NCBI GenBank assembly: GCA_022414725.1
Contig: JAJSRW010001638.1
Span: 1 to 64,000, forward strand
Origin: Microglena sp. YARC
Taxonomy: Eukaryota > Chlorophyta > Chlorophyceae > Chlamydomonadales > Chlamydomonadaceae
Direction of reading: 5' to 3'
DNA length: 64,000 bases
The notes under the pieces were generated by a model, which did no database searches, had not been told where the DNA came from, and saw only the letters and a list, made by a program, of their open reading frames with translations. The translations under genes and the position numbers were made by a program. Shown here piece by piece: positions 51,728 through 60,292 of the stretch. Numbering within the stretch: the first letter of the stretch is position 1; every line of letters begins with the position of its first letter.

Positions 51728-53560
51728 CGGGGGGGCACAGAGAGACAGAAGGCCGGATAGACAATCAGAGACAAGTTCTAAGGGCATGTTGCAAGCGACT
51801 CGGGAAAACGCTGTAGCAGTAACCGGCAGAGAGTTTCGAAAGTAGTGGAGAAAGTAGGTACTTGTAGCCGAATATAGCTGCAAACATTGGACAACTTTTG
51901 CGAAGGATCTTGACCGCTGCGATGCTGATATCTCTAGTCATGCGCACTCCAACTATGAGCAAAATGTTTGGGTGCAGAGGTGGTTGAATTGTTCAAATGC
52001 CTGGACATCTGTCGGACAAACAGACGGGCATTGGATAGACGGACAGACAGACTGGCATTGGACAGACAGACTGGCATCGGACAGACAGACTGGCATCGGA
52101 CAGACAGACTGGCATCGGACAGACAGACTGGCATCGGACAGACAGACTGGCATCAGACAGACAGACTGGCATCGGACAGACAGACGGCATTGGACAGACA
52201 GACAGCGGACAGCACAGAGAGACACGGGGAGAACTTAGGGCTTCAGCCCCGGGACCCTGGGGGGTCCAGAGGGGGCTAAAGCGATAAGGTTGGGTGGGGG
52301 GATGGATGGATGGATGGATGCATTGATGGATGGATGGATGGATGGATGGATGGATGGATGGATGGATGGATGGATGGTGGGTGGGTGGGTGGGTGGGTGG
52401 GTGGATGGATGGGTGGGTGGATGGGTGGATGGATGGATGGATGGATGGATGGATGGATGGGAGGATGGGTGGGTGGGTGGATGGATGGATGGGTGGGTGG
52501 GTGGGTGGGTGGGTGGATGGATGGATAAATGGATGGGTGGGTGGGCGGGCGGGCGGGCGGCGGGCGGGCGGGCGGGCGGGGCGGGTGGGTGGGTGGATGG
52601 ATGGATGGATGGATGGATGGATGGATGGATACACGGATGGATGGATGGATGGATGGATGGATGGATGGATGGATGGATGGATGGATGGATGGATAGATGG
52701 ATAGATGGATGGATGGATGGGTGGGTGGATGGATGAATGGATAGACAGACAGATAGATAGAAAGAAAGAAAGATGGATTGGTGGATAAATTAAAAGGTAG
52801 ACCCGGGTAGACAGATAGATAAGAAGGTAGGCTGATGTGACAGGTTGACCATGCTGCTCTACCAATGCATCTGTCCGTCATCTGTAACAGATGGATGATA
52901 GGTGCATTGGTAGAGTAGTATGGACAACCTGTTATGATGGATTGGTAGTGAGTGGCAGTAGGGGTTTGCACTCTCCTACACCCTAGGTTCCCTGTGTGTT
53001 TTTCCTGTGTCCTACCTGTGAAGGTTTGGGTAGGTTCATATGTACTTCCTGTGTATTTCTTGTTTCCTTCCTGTGTAGGTTTGGGTAGGTTCCTATGTTA
53101 TTCCTATTTATTTCCTGTGTCCTTCTGTGTAGGTTTTTGTAGGTTCCGATATACTTCCTGTGTATTTCTTGTGTGCTTCCTCTGTACGAGGTTGGGGACT
53201 ATGTACCCAACCAGGGCTTCCAGAACGATCCTTAACCTCACCATCAATAAAGCACATGCCGAAGCGCTTGGTCCCTACGTAGGGGGAGTCTGTGTTTACG
53301 AGGCCTTCCTCAACTTTGGGCTCGCCAGCTAGCAGCGTGTTGAATAGCACACGATACCGGGCCTCGAAGATCATCAGCGGCACCGTTGCAGAGGGGAAGG
53401 CGACCAGCGACAATGGGAATATGGGCATGGACGTTCGGACTGCTGCAGCGGGGCATGGGCCAGTGCGAGACTGTGACCTCAGCCTAAGCTTCGCCAAGCT
53501 TGAACCCACTGGAGTGGGCCTGAACGGCCCAGGGCGGTGCATGCACGAGTTTCGGAGCAT
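39820..53560 (-). CDS. LON substrate-binding-domain protein, seven exons
   Basis: Carries only the PUA-like N-terminal domain of Lon proteases, with no AAA or protease part. Plant and cyanobacterial relatives exist; their role is poorly known. Exons on the minus strand: 53560-53212, 51359-51274, 46738-46640, 44313-44235, 43684-43578, 41889-41845, 40083-39820. Junction phases all agree, giving 342 residues. In order: a basic Arg/Ser/Pro-rich start without acidic residues (1-45, possible plastid transit peptide), [20 protein letters not shown] with FEARYR (LON signature), [40 protein letters not shown] then [10 protein letters not shown], a helical [65 protein letters not shown], and an acidic Ser-rich repeat tail. 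Upstream in-frame starts at 53623 and 53758 would lengthen it. Introns carry exon echoes, SINEs and MITEs. Confidence 0.88.
40100..40990 (+). repeat. 48-bp TGG-rich minisatellite in LON intron 6
   Basis: (GTGGTGGTGG)n GACAAGTGG(TGG)n TTCTTAAACTGA units repeat about 13 times and then decay towards 40990. The unit is divisible by three, hence long Val/Gly-rich frames on + and His/Thr-rich frames on -. Confidence 0.92.
40962..41530 (+). pseudogene. Unrecognised coding-like segment on the opposite strand, split by a SINE
   Basis: At 40973-41092 the plus strand reads [40 protein letters not shown] after an AG. At 41177-41230 it reads [17 protein letters not shown] after CAAACAG. If SINE S10 and one 8-bp duplication are taken out, the frame runs on through 41451-41517 ([20 protein letters not shown]) to TAA. 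The amino-acid mix is protein-like and AVNLxLAP occurs twice, so this may be echoed exons of a gene on the opposite strand or a captured fragment. I do not recognise the family. Confidence 0.4.
41231..41442 (-). mobile_element. tRNA-SINE, full-length type-A copy (S10)
   Basis: Minus strand: GTAGCCCCTTTCAGCGAATC, GGTGTTGTGG, GGGTTTGATTCAACC, TGTCAACCGCGATGGTAGCT, ATGCCGCACCAGGCGTTATC. CGAGAAGA flanks both sides (41223-41230 and 41443-41450). Confidence 0.87.
41845..41889 (-). CDS. LON-domain gene exon 6 (45-nt microexon)
   Basis: 15 codons, [15 protein letters not shown], phase 0 both ends, acceptor TTGGTGCAG, donor AAG|GTGGG. It corresponds to the L..xTxxRLKREKE helix of plant LON-domain proteins, which supports the call despite its small size. 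Confidence 0.82.
41965..42162 (+). mobile_element. tRNA-SINE, full-length type-B copy (S11)
   Basis: GACGAATGGCTCAATGGTAG, GCGGGGTTCAAATCTC, GGTCGCTGTCAACCGCCATG, GTCCAGGTTAAGTAGCAGC, ACGCCCCACCAGGCATTATC. It lies in LON intron 5. Confidence 0.84.
42236..42365 (-). pseudogene. Echo of LON exon 5, open copy
   Basis: Minus strand: CTTACAG|GGTTGGATGCGTGG, then [36 protein letters not shown]. It has an acceptor and donor but starts in phase 0, whereas exon 4 needs a phase-1 continuation, so it cannot simply replace exon 5. Confidence 0.78.
42400..43268 (-). repeat. 49-bp CA/CCCA minisatellite in LON intron 5
   Basis: CCCATACCCACCCACATCAA, ACCCACCAACACCAACCCAC, ACACACTAA repeats about 18 times, almost perfectly from 42940 to 43250. 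In the sense (minus) direction it is GT/GGGT-rich. Confidence 0.93.
43280..43372 (-). pseudogene. Echo of LON exon 5, second copy
   Basis: Minus strand: GTAAGCCCTCGGGAACTGAA, CTATTGGGTGATCACATTCT, TCAGTGACTTCAGAGAGCTA, CAACAG|GTGGTGAG. The N-terminal part has decayed. Short acceptor-side copies of exon 5 also lie at 43798-43830 and 44036-44060. Confidence 0.82.
43578..43684 (-). CDS. LON-domain gene exon 5
   Basis: [35 protein letters not shown] after completing an Ala codon (phase 1). Acceptor TTTGCACAG, donor AAG|GTGAG. PxELSxWxxxxF resembles the post-barrel helix of plant LON-domain proteins. Confidence 0.86.
44235..44313 (-). CDS. LON-domain gene exon 4
   Basis: [26 protein letters not shown] + G. 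Acceptor CCCGCAG, donor AAG|GTGTG followed by GT repeats and a G run. Helical segment after the LON barrel. Confidence 0.84.
44314..44830 (-). repeat. Echoes of LON exon 4 in a local tandem duplication
   Basis: AGTCAGACTCTTCCATTGCA, AGCTCTTTGCACTGCAGGAC at 44592-44632 and the same at 44752-44792 copy exon 4 with its acceptor. The downstream GGGCGGGTGGAGTGCGTGGG and TATTTGTTGGGGTTGGGGT also recur. Confidence 0.87.
44371..44565 (+). mobile_element. hAT-like MITE family 1, copy with perfect 8-bp TSD
   Basis: Starts CAGGGAACTAC and ends GTAGTACCCTG. GTTGGGGT flanks it on both sides (44363-44370 and 44566-44573). A tandem paralogue at 44711-44737 shows the sequence without element and with only one GTTGGGGT. 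No transposase is encoded in its 195 bp. Confidence 0.87.
45331..45513 (+). mobile_element. hAT-like MITE family 1
   Basis: GCACTACATTTTGTCAAATT, GGTCAGCGCT twice, CAAAAACTGCGCGAAA, ending GTAGTACCCTG. The first four bases of the terminus are lost. Flanks CCTTGAAG / CCTTGGAG agree at 7 of 8. Confidence 0.78.
45767..45834 (+). mobile_element. hAT-like MITE family 1, 68-bp deletion derivative
   Basis: CAGGGCACTAC ... GTAGTGCCCTG, an 11-bp perfect terminal inverted repeat, with GGTCAGCGCTAACAGCGC inside. The 8-bp flanks do not match well. Confidence 0.75.
46150..46248 (+). mobile_element. tRNA-SINE, headless copy (S12)
   Basis: CATGGTAGCACTGTCCAGGC, AAAGTAGCAGCCCGTTCTCT, ACCGCCGTAAGACAAG, ACGCCCAGGCGTTACCATCA; the hairpin loop is shortened. 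Confidence 0.7.
46250..46640 (-). repeat. Three tandem copies of a LON intron-3 segment
   Basis: AAACACTGCCA..., CAGCTCTGAATCATCACCCT, CTAGTAGCTGCTTAACCTGG recur about every 130-180 bp with CA repeats. The minus-strand donor end of exon 3 (TCTGAATCATC) is part of the unit, so these are exon-3 donor echoes. Confidence 0.8.
46640..46738 (-). CDS. LON-domain gene exon 3
   Basis: 33 codons: [33 protein letters not shown]. Matches the LON barrel GxxRFxVLxVxxExPxLxxxVExLED. Acceptor CTGTGCAG, donor CAG|GTGTG. Confidence 0.92.
46739..47965 (-). repeat. Minisatellite of the LON exon-3 acceptor with TTTAGGG
   Basis: About 27 half-units of 40-50 bp. Each has GGCCCTGCACAGGTGACA on +, which in sense is TGTCACCTGTGCAGGGCC, the exon-3 acceptor. 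They alternate with GGGTTTAGGGTTTAGGGTTC and GGGTTTAGTGTTGAGGGATC. The real acceptor is the first unit of the array. Confidence 0.93.
47950..48375 (-). repeat. Decayed continuation of the acceptor array
   Basis: AGAGACAGGCTCTACT and AATTGATTAAATAC repeat every 70-90 bp (47957, 48046, 48148, 48190, 48285, 48355) with CACAGG.GA at each start. Confidence 0.72.
50000..51273 (-). repeat. LON intron 2: echoes of the exon-2 donor
   Basis: Sense-strand CAGCTTGAGGATGGTCGTCT, GTTTGTGACTGCCAAG|GT recurs at about 50697, 50840, 50937, 51040 and 51143 below the real exon end at 51274. Six older copies with AAGTTTGTGCCTGCCAAG|GT lie near 50055, 50170, 50300, 50475 and 50588. Copies are separated by CA/CCCA DNA. 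Confidence 0.9.
51274..51359 (-). CDS. LON-domain gene exon 2
   Basis: [28 protein letters not shown] after completing a Gly codon. Acceptor TTATCCAG, donor AAG|GTTTG. IGTIxEIxxxxxLEDGRxxxxxKG is typical of the LON domain. Confidence 0.9.
51525..51605 (-). pseudogene. Echo of LON exon 2
   Basis: Minus strand GCACTATCCTGGAGATTCTA, GACTTTGCACATCTAGTAGA: the [13 protein letters not shown] copy of exon 2, lacking the DGRLFVTAK end and its donor. Confidence 0.82.
51690..51736 (+). repeat. Long G homopolymer
   Basis: A run of more than 35 G with one C near its end. Similar long C or G runs occur at 12833-12859, 27016-27036, 44160-44180, 50368-50390 and 53720-53739. Run length in the assembly is uncertain. 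Confidence 0.85.
52025..52210 (+). repeat. 19-bp minisatellite
   Basis: ACAGACAGACTGGCATCGG repeats about eight times in LON intron 1. Confidence 0.92.
52298..52745 (+). repeat. (GGAT)n/(GGGT)n microsatellite
   Basis: GGAT tetranucleotides interrupted by GGGT and GGGC blocks for about 450 bp in LON intron 1. Confidence 0.95.
53212..53560 (-). CDS. LON-domain gene exon 1
   Basis: [20 protein letters not shown] to [60 protein letters not shown]. Donor CCCTG|GTTGG. The start is uncertain: in-frame Met codons also at 53623 and 53758, the last just inside a G/C-run that reads as poly-Pro, so I prefer 53560 or 53623. Confidence 0.82.
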
Positions 53561-53944
53561 TGTAGAAGGGGATGGTTTGGGTAGGATACGCGTGAGTTGC
53601 GATAGCAGCAAGTCCTTTAGCATGCAGAAAAAGTATTTGTGTGGCCAGAGGGCTGTCGATCGGGGGGCCTTGGACCAGAGGGTAGGGGTGCCACGAGGGG
53701 TCCGGGGCGGGGCGGGCGGGGGGGGGGGGGGGGGGGGGGCTGGATGGGCCCGGGGCACGGCAAACTTGTCGAATAATGAAGCTGTAGTGAATTAGATGTC
53801 GTTTATACGAGCCGGTTTAGCTTCAGGTCCTTAGGTAGCGTTATTTCGCCGGTTAACCCCCATGCCCACTATGGGGACAACTGCTACCCCTACCCCATCC
53901 CCATGGATCCCTCCACCCCACTCCCTACCCCCCAAAGGCTCCCC

Positions 53945-54770
53945 ATCTACTGGTCTCCCCCTTGCAGCCATAGTTGGCTCACTCAACTACCTGGCTGTGT
54001 GCACTAGAACAGATATTGCACAATAGTAGCTGTCTGAGCACATGGACGCGGCTACTAGCATAATTAGGTATCTGGCTGGGACCCCTACCGATGGCATCAG
54101 CTACACCTCTTCCCTTTCTCCATCCATGAAGGGCTTCTGTGATTCCGACCATACCTCTTACTAATTGACCTGGAACTGGGAGGAGCCATCATATGGCAGT
54201 CCAAGGTACAGCAATCTGTCAATGCTCTCTCTAGCACTGAAGCTGAGTGTGTGGCTGCCTTTCAAGCTGCCCAGGAAGCCCTCTCGCTCCTCAAGCTCAT
54301 GAAGTGTGCTGGAGCTGCACCCTCCCTATCACCATCCAAGGGGACTACCAGGCTTCTCTCAATGCTTGGAACTAGGACAAGCTCAGAGTTTTTTTTAAGC
54401 GATGTGTCGCTATTAGAGATGAAACCCATCGCTTTTGAGATTGGCCTAGCCATGAAAGCGGTTTGAGCGATGCAGCTAGATCTGGCCCTCGAGTCACAAG
54501 CTGTCTACACGCCTCTGGCACCTGGAAAACAGGTTCTACTTCCTTAAGGAGGAGGCCAAGAAGGGAGGAATCCTGGTAATTTCATTGAAACATCTTTTAC
54601 CTGGTAATAATTTGTTTACTGCCGAAGACCGCGAGCAGCCAAATTGCTGGCTGAAGCTATGTTACCAAGTTCAAGTTCAAGAAGGGAGGAATCATCCTCT
54701 CCCGGATGCCCATTGGAGCTAATGCAGCTGAAATGTTGATCAATCTTCACCAAAGCTCTCCCAAGGATCA
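53945..54770 (+). pseudogene. Decayed Ty1/copia reverse-transcriptase/RNase H end
   Basis: Plus-strand pieces IVGSLNYLAVCTRTDIAQ then TAG, IRYLAGTPTDGISY, GFCDSD, LGGAIIWQSKVQQSVNAL, STEAECVAAFQAAQEALSLL, KLMK. These are the hallmark SLNYLA.xxRPDI, Y..GT..xGI.Y and WxSKxQxxVxxSSTEAEY order of copia RNase H. The 3' end resumes after an insertion at 54694. Stops and frameshifts show that it is dead. Confidence 0.8.
54573..54677 (-). mobile_element. Short retroposon R5 with 16-bp TSD, inside the copia remnant
   Basis: CAAGAAGGGAGGAATC occurs at 54557-54572 and 54678-54693, an exact 16-bp duplication. The insert contains, on the minus strand, AACTTGAACTTGGTAACATA, CAGCCAGCAATTTGGCTGCT and GTCTTCGGCAGTAAAC, shared with 20540 and 20763. 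Confidence 0.78.
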
Positions 54771-55207
54771 AGTTTCAGCAGTTCAGGACTACCATGCATT
54801 GGCTGCTTGCCCAAGGACCACTAGTTACCTTGTTTTCTTTTGGATCCTAACTAGAAAGACCCCCCTTTTGGATGCGATACCTGTCCGGTCTACATACATG
54901 TTTTTCAGCATGTGGGAGCTATCATGTGGGACTGGCTCCCCTCGTTTCCAGCTTTTCTGCTATTTTTTAAGTTTTCTGTCCTTTGCAATCATCATACTTT
55001 CATCCCCGCAATGCAATGCAATACAATGCAATGCTCATTTCCACCAGGGATATATTTTCCAAATCGACCAAAATTGGAATAAGGATCCTGTTTTGGGAGG
55101 GAAAAAAAGGAGGGAAAAAAGAGAAAGGAATAAGATTTCCTCTTTTTGATTTGAAAAATAAATCACTGATTTCCACCCTGCAGTTATGGAGACCACAACT
55201 ATGGTAG

Positions 55208-55350
55208 GTATAAGTTTTTTTGCCATTGACTTACCCATTGTTCCCCTTTGTTGCCATTGACTTACCCATTGTTCCCCTTTGTTGCCATTGACTTACCCAT
55301 TGTTCCCCTTTGTTGCCATTGACTTACCCATTGTTCCCTTTTTTCCATCG
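55208..55350 (+). repeat. About 31-bp tandem repeat
   Basis: GCCATTGACTTACCCATTGT and TCCCCTTTGTT repeat four to five times. Confidence 0.92.
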
Positions 55351-56031
55351 ACTTACCCATTGTTCCCCATTTTTTGGGGGGGGAGGGGGGGGGGGGGGTC
55401 CCTTTATTCTCAAAGAAGATTAAATTGGTTGCTGTTGTTGCACATGATATTGAAATTGAAATTGTTACATCCGTGTAATACAAATGCACATGATATATAT
55501 GTTTGGAGAAATTGCTTACAAACTGTAGTTTGTCCCAGCCCATTGATTTCTGAATATATCATGTGTTTCTACTTTCTAGACTATGTCCTCCTAGACAAAG
55601 GGATCGTTTGCTTCATTCTTGAGTTTTGATACCTCAGGCCCTCTCAGAATCTGCCTGCTTTCTGTTTAACTACTGGTATACTGAAAACCTAAACGCAGAG
55701 TTTCCTCAAGCTCCTGGGTTTCCCATGTCCTTAGTAATAGGCTCAACATGGGGTTTCCACCCGGATTGGAGTTTACAATTTCTCCAATCTTGTATTCTCA
55801 TGCTTAAATCCCAGGAACTCTTAAGCCAAAGAGTACCAGGGATTGGGGGAATGTTATGCTACGGCATATGGCCGTAGTATAGCGTCTTACACAAGGAACG
55901 CCTGATCCGCGTGACCGGCATGGGTGACTACCGGCAGGCACACTGTAGAACCTAAACTAGGTTATACCGTGCTACTTAATACCAGTCCCACTATATAACA
56001 CTATCGAGACTACCGTATCAATAACATTTGG

Positions 56032-56410
56032 CTACCCCCCGGACTGTATAAGATCATCAATGTCATCTAATCTCGCGATACCATCGCAGCATGAAGATTC
56101 ACATGGGCCAACATATACATTCTCCCCGGGGCCAACCGTACTGCCCGAGCTAAAGTGACCGGGCAGCCACACAACAACATCGTCATCAAACATCGCCTTG
56201 ACACCTTTCTTTGCATCGTTTGCGTTGTCAGTCACGTTGAGTGGTATAACTGCACGGCAGCCCTCAGCCCAGGTGCATGGAGGGATGAGGATGGTCTGGC
56301 CAGCGAGTGGGGTTTTGGGGCCATCACCGGAGCAGGCATAGCACTCAGCAAGCTCCACGCCGGCCCACCAGTTGGCATGATAGATGACAGAGAATCTGTG
56401 ACAGACGGGG
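56032..56410 (-). CDS. Unrecognised protein-like open frame (possible exon)
   Basis: From a stop at about 56423 the minus frame reads DPVCHRFSVIYHANWWAGVE, LAECYACSGDGPKTPLAGQT, ILIPPCTWAEGCRAVIPLNV, DDDVVVWLPGHFSSGSTVGP, ENVYVGPCESSCC, DDIDDLIQSGG and stop: roughly 125 residues with balanced composition, seven or more Cys and few low-complexity runs. I do not recognise it. It might be an exon, a transposon remnant or chance. Confidence 0.3.
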
Positions 56411-56534
56411 TCGTGACGTTATCATGAGTGTGCATAAGTGACTATTCAATTACATGATGCATGGTGCAGCCCGCAATGTGGAATATTGCCGCAGGTTATT
56501 CAAATGTCCATGTAGTGGGGGTGTGAAGAATTAA

Positions 56535-57115
56535 GGGAAGAGTGAGGGGGAGGGGGAGGGGAGAAGGAGGGGTCAGGGGGAGGGAGTTTGGGGGGGAATG
56601 TGGGGGATGGGGGGGGCGGGGGGGGGGGGGAAGGGAGGGAGGGCCAGGGGGAGGGAAGGGAGGGGAGAAGAGGGGTCAAGGGGAGGAGTTGGGGGCGGAA
56701 TGGGGGAATGGGGGGGGAGGGGAGGGAGGGAGGGGGGGAGGGGGAAAGGAGGGAGGGGGAGGGAGGGAGAAGGAGGGGTCAGGGGAAGGGAGTTGGGGGT
56801 CAGGGGGAGGGAGTTTGGGGGTGAATGGGGGGCATGGGGGGGAGGGAGGGAAGGAGGGGGGGGAGGGGAAGGGAGGGGGGAAGGGGGAGGGAGGGGAAGG
56901 GAGAGGAGAAGGAGGGGTCTGGGGGAGGGAGTTGGGGGTCAGGGGGAGGGAGTTGGGGGTCAGGGAGAGGGAGTTTGGGGGTGAATGGGGGGGGCGGGGG
57001 AAGGGAGGAGGGGAAGGGGGAGGGAAGGGAGGGGAAGGGGAGGGAAGGGAGGGAAGGGAGGGGAAGGGGGAGGGAGGGGCAGGGGGGAAGGGGAAAGAGG
57101 AAAGGGGGACATGGT
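56535..57115 (+). repeat. Polypurine GGGGAGGG tract
   Basis: About 580 bp almost without pyrimidines, with higher-order repeats of GGGAGGGAGTTGGGGGTCA. It could form G-quadruplex or triplex DNA. The long Gly/Glu/Arg and Pro/Ser frames over it are compositional. Confidence 0.93.
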
Positions 57116-57974
57116 GCATGTTGCAGCCAGCCATGTTGCATTTGGCTGTGGGTTAGTCCTGTATGCCTTTAGTGGTCGTGTGCGTGAAGTGAAGAAAGAA
57201 AGAAACAGAGAGGGCTTTCAAAAAAGGGCTTACATGAAGCCAGGAGTAGGCACGTGCATAAGCCCCCCCACCACTCCCTCCTCCCAAAACTAGTGTGTCT
57301 GTCCCCAAAACGGGAAATGTGCATGGAGAGGGGGGGGACAAAAGGGGGCGGGTGGGTGGGTGGGTGGAGGTGGGGGGAGGGAGAAGGGAAAGTGGCTGGA
57401 AAAAGATAAGATCTGATAGGATGCAACAAATGTTTGTGTGGAAAAATAAACGAACATGACAAGTTACAGATTTGCGCCATTTCGGGCCTAGGGAAATTTG
57501 CAATAAAATCGGGAAATGTACAATGGGCTCACACAATGTCCACACCATCACCGTAATCATTCCATGAGTTAATTAATCAGTTACTAAGTACTTGTTAAGG
57601 TTTTCCCACTTTCATTCTATTATCAATCCATTTAATGTTCACCACTTGACTTTTAATCCATTTAATGTTCACCACTTGATTTTTAATCAGTTCCTAAGTA
57701 CTTGTTAAGGTTTTCCCACTACTTTCATTCTCACTATTATCAATCCATTTAATGCTCACTACTTGATTTCGTGTATAACTACCCCTATTTGTTTTATGTT
57801 CACAGCTGCTTTCTCTTGTAGTGGCCAGATACATGTTCAATATTCATTATGTGTAGCTGTGTTTACACACACCCAGGCATGCCTGCATGGAAGTTGCTTA
57901 GAAGCTGGGTGTACACAAATGCGCATGCCTGCAGCGTAGCTGCCTAGAAGCTGGGTGTGCGCACACACAACCAT

Positions 57975-58225
57975 GCACGCATTGTGTCAAACAGCCACAG
58001 CCACAGCCACAGCCACAGCCACAGCCAGGAAGAAACTAAACACAACAAACAGATGAACAGCAAGATGAGGCAAAGATGCACTCACAGGTACCAAAGATGC
58101 ACTCACAGGTACCAAAAATGCACTCACAGGTACCAAAGATGCACTCACAGGTACCAAAGATGCACTCACAGGTACCAAAGATGCACTCACAGGTACCAAA
58201 GATGCACTCACAGGTACCAAAAGGT
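57975..58225 (+). repeat. CCACAG and 21-bp GATGCACTCACAGGTACCAA arrays
   Basis: Five CCACAG units at 57990-58025, then seven 21-bp units at 58074-58221. The 21-bp unit reads as a repeated heptapeptide, and it contains CACAG|GTACC, a splice-like junction. Confidence 0.93.
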
Positions 58226-58568
58226 GGCTCCTGTTATCGGATCATCGGATTGCCTCTCAGGGTAGAAACGCTCAGTGATGGCGATATAGTCCTCTTCGCC
58301 GTTTGAAATGTAGCTCCGCTCGCACTTTGGGGGTTCGCCTTGGTTCAAAGCCTGCGCAGAACCAGACAGGTGGTTTTTTTTGTTTTAGTAGTGAAAGGAC
58401 TTTCCCCCCAGGAGGTGGGTCTCCCGACACAAACCAGCGCCCCGGAGGATTCACTTCGAATGGTGTTGCCCCTCCGACAATTTGCAAAGTAGGCGCACTT
58501 AGGGTTGGTGGGACAGTATTCTGGACCTTAGGTGAGAATGAATCCAATGTTGTGTGTTCAGACATAGG

Positions 58569-58610
58569 TAGGAAAGTGCGACATGATATCCTATGATATG
58601 CCGATCCCTA
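58569..58610 (+). mobile_element. 42-bp AT-rich MITE derivative (family 2) with perfect 8-bp TSD
   Basis: TAGGAAAGTGCGACATGATA ... ATGCCGATCCCTA between two GACATAGG copies (58561-58568 and 58611-58618). The termini match 30042-30219. Confidence 0.75.
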
Positions 58611-58924
58611 GACATAGGTATTGTGTGGCTATACATTAAAATCACCATTGGCTTTTTGGCGTCTTGCCCCAAAGCAAACCTTATGTTTGTGTGTGTGTGT
58701 GTGAGTGTGTGTGGTGGTGGTGGTGGTGGGGTGGGGTGGGGGGTACGTGTGTGTGTGTGTGTGTGTGTGTGTAGTGGTAGAGAAAGTGCTAGTGGGCAAG
58801 CAAGAAAAGGAAGGTAGCGCAAGAGAAGGGAACAATTATACGGCAGCATACACAACACAGTGCCTGCCAGGCTGGCCTGGCCTGCTCTCGTACTGGCTCT
58901 CTCGTACACGCAAAACACATAACA

Positions 58925-59245
58925 CTACAATTCAGAATATGAATGCGATACAAAAACAGTACTGTACAATTCAGAATATGAATGCAGTACAAAAACCAAC
59001 ACAATACGATTCAGAATATGAATGCAGTACAAAAACAGTACAATACAATTCAGAAAATGAATGCGATACAAAAACAGCACAATACAATTTAGAAAATGAA
59101 TGCAGTACAAAAACAGCACAATAAACTTCTGAATATGAATGCAGTACAAAAACAGTCCAATACAAATCAGAATATGACTGCAATACAAAAAACAGCACAG
59201 TACAATTCAGAATATGAATGCAATACGGTATTGACCCCAAATACT
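58925..59245 (+). repeat. 39-bp AT-rich array, block 1
   Basis: About eight units of ATTCAGAATATGAATGCAGT + ACAAAAACAGTACAATACA. Near-identical blocks lie at 59953-60273, 61946-62266 and 63868-64000 (cut by the window edge). Confidence 0.94.
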
Positions 59246-59264
59246 GAACGTATCAGGCAACCCT

Positions 59265-59795
59265 GCTTAAAAGGTGGTAAACAACTTGCAATGGGGTAAA
59301 CAGCTTTTAAGGTGGTAAACAACTTGCAATGGGGTAAATAGCTTAAAAGGTGGTAAACAACTTGCAATGGGGTAAATAGCTTGAAAGGTGGTCAACAACT
59401 TGCAATGGGGTAAATAGCTTGAAAGGTGGTAAACAACTTGCACTGGGGTAAATAGCTTGAAAGGTGGTAAACAACTTGCAATGGGGTAAATAGCTTGAAA
59501 GGTGGTAAACAACTTGCACTGGGGTAAATAGCTTGAAAGGTGGTAAACAACTTGCAATGGGGTAAATAGCTTGAAAGGTGGTAAACAACTTGCAATGGGG
59601 TAAATAGCTTTAAAGGTGGTAAACAACTTGCAATGGGGTAAATAGCTTGAAAGGTGGTAAACAACTTGCAATGGGGTAAATAGCTTGAAAGGTGGTAAAC
59701 AACTTGCACTGGGGTAAACAGCTTAAAAGGTGGTAAACAACTTGCAATGGGGTAAACAGATTTGAAGGTGGTAAACAACTTGCAATGAGGTAAAC
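59265..59795 (-). repeat. 38-bp array, block 1
   Basis: AGGTGGTAAACAACTTGCAA + TGGGGTAAATAGCTTGAA, about 14 units. Larger blocks at 60293-61788 (about 39 units) and 62286-63710 (about 37 units). The minus strand has no stop in any frame of the consensus. Confidence 0.95.
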
Positions 59796-60292
59796 AGTGT
59801 AGTGGTAGAGAAAGTGCTAGTGGGCAAGCAAGAAAAGGAAGGTAGCGCAAGAGAAGGGAACAATTATACGGCAGCATACACAACACAGTGCCTGCCAGGC
59901 TGGCCTGGCCTGCTCTCGTACTGGCTCTCTCGTACACGCAAAACACATAACACTACAATTCAGAATATGAATGCGATACAAAAACAGTACTGTACAATTC
60001 AGAATATGAATGCAGTACAAAAACCAACACAATACGATTCAGAATATGAATGCAGTACAAAAACAGTACAATACAATTCAGAAAATGAATGCGATACAAA
60101 AACAGCACAATACAATTTAGAAAATGAATGCAGTACAAAAACAGCACAATAAACTTCTGAATATGAATGCAGTACAAAAACAGTCCAATACAAATCAGAA
60201 TATGACTGCAATACAAAAAACAGCACAGTACAATTCAGAATATGAATGCAATACGGTATTGACCCCAAATACTGAACGTATCAGGCAACCCT

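Noticed and set aside
53108..53211. Extension of LON exon 1 to the end of the open frame (position 53108)
   Set aside because: The donor CCTG|GTTGG at 53211/53212 joins exon 2 in phase and restores the LON motif; the rest ([14 protein letters not shown]) fits no family member.
55855..55885. Structured RNA or terminator at the CTACGGCATATGGCCGTAG hairpin
   Set aside because: A single 7-bp stem without any conserved neighbour or promoter is not enough to call an RNA gene.
56542..57156. 204-codon Gly/Arg/Glu-rich frame
   Set aside because: Polypurine tract; composition alone explains the open frame.
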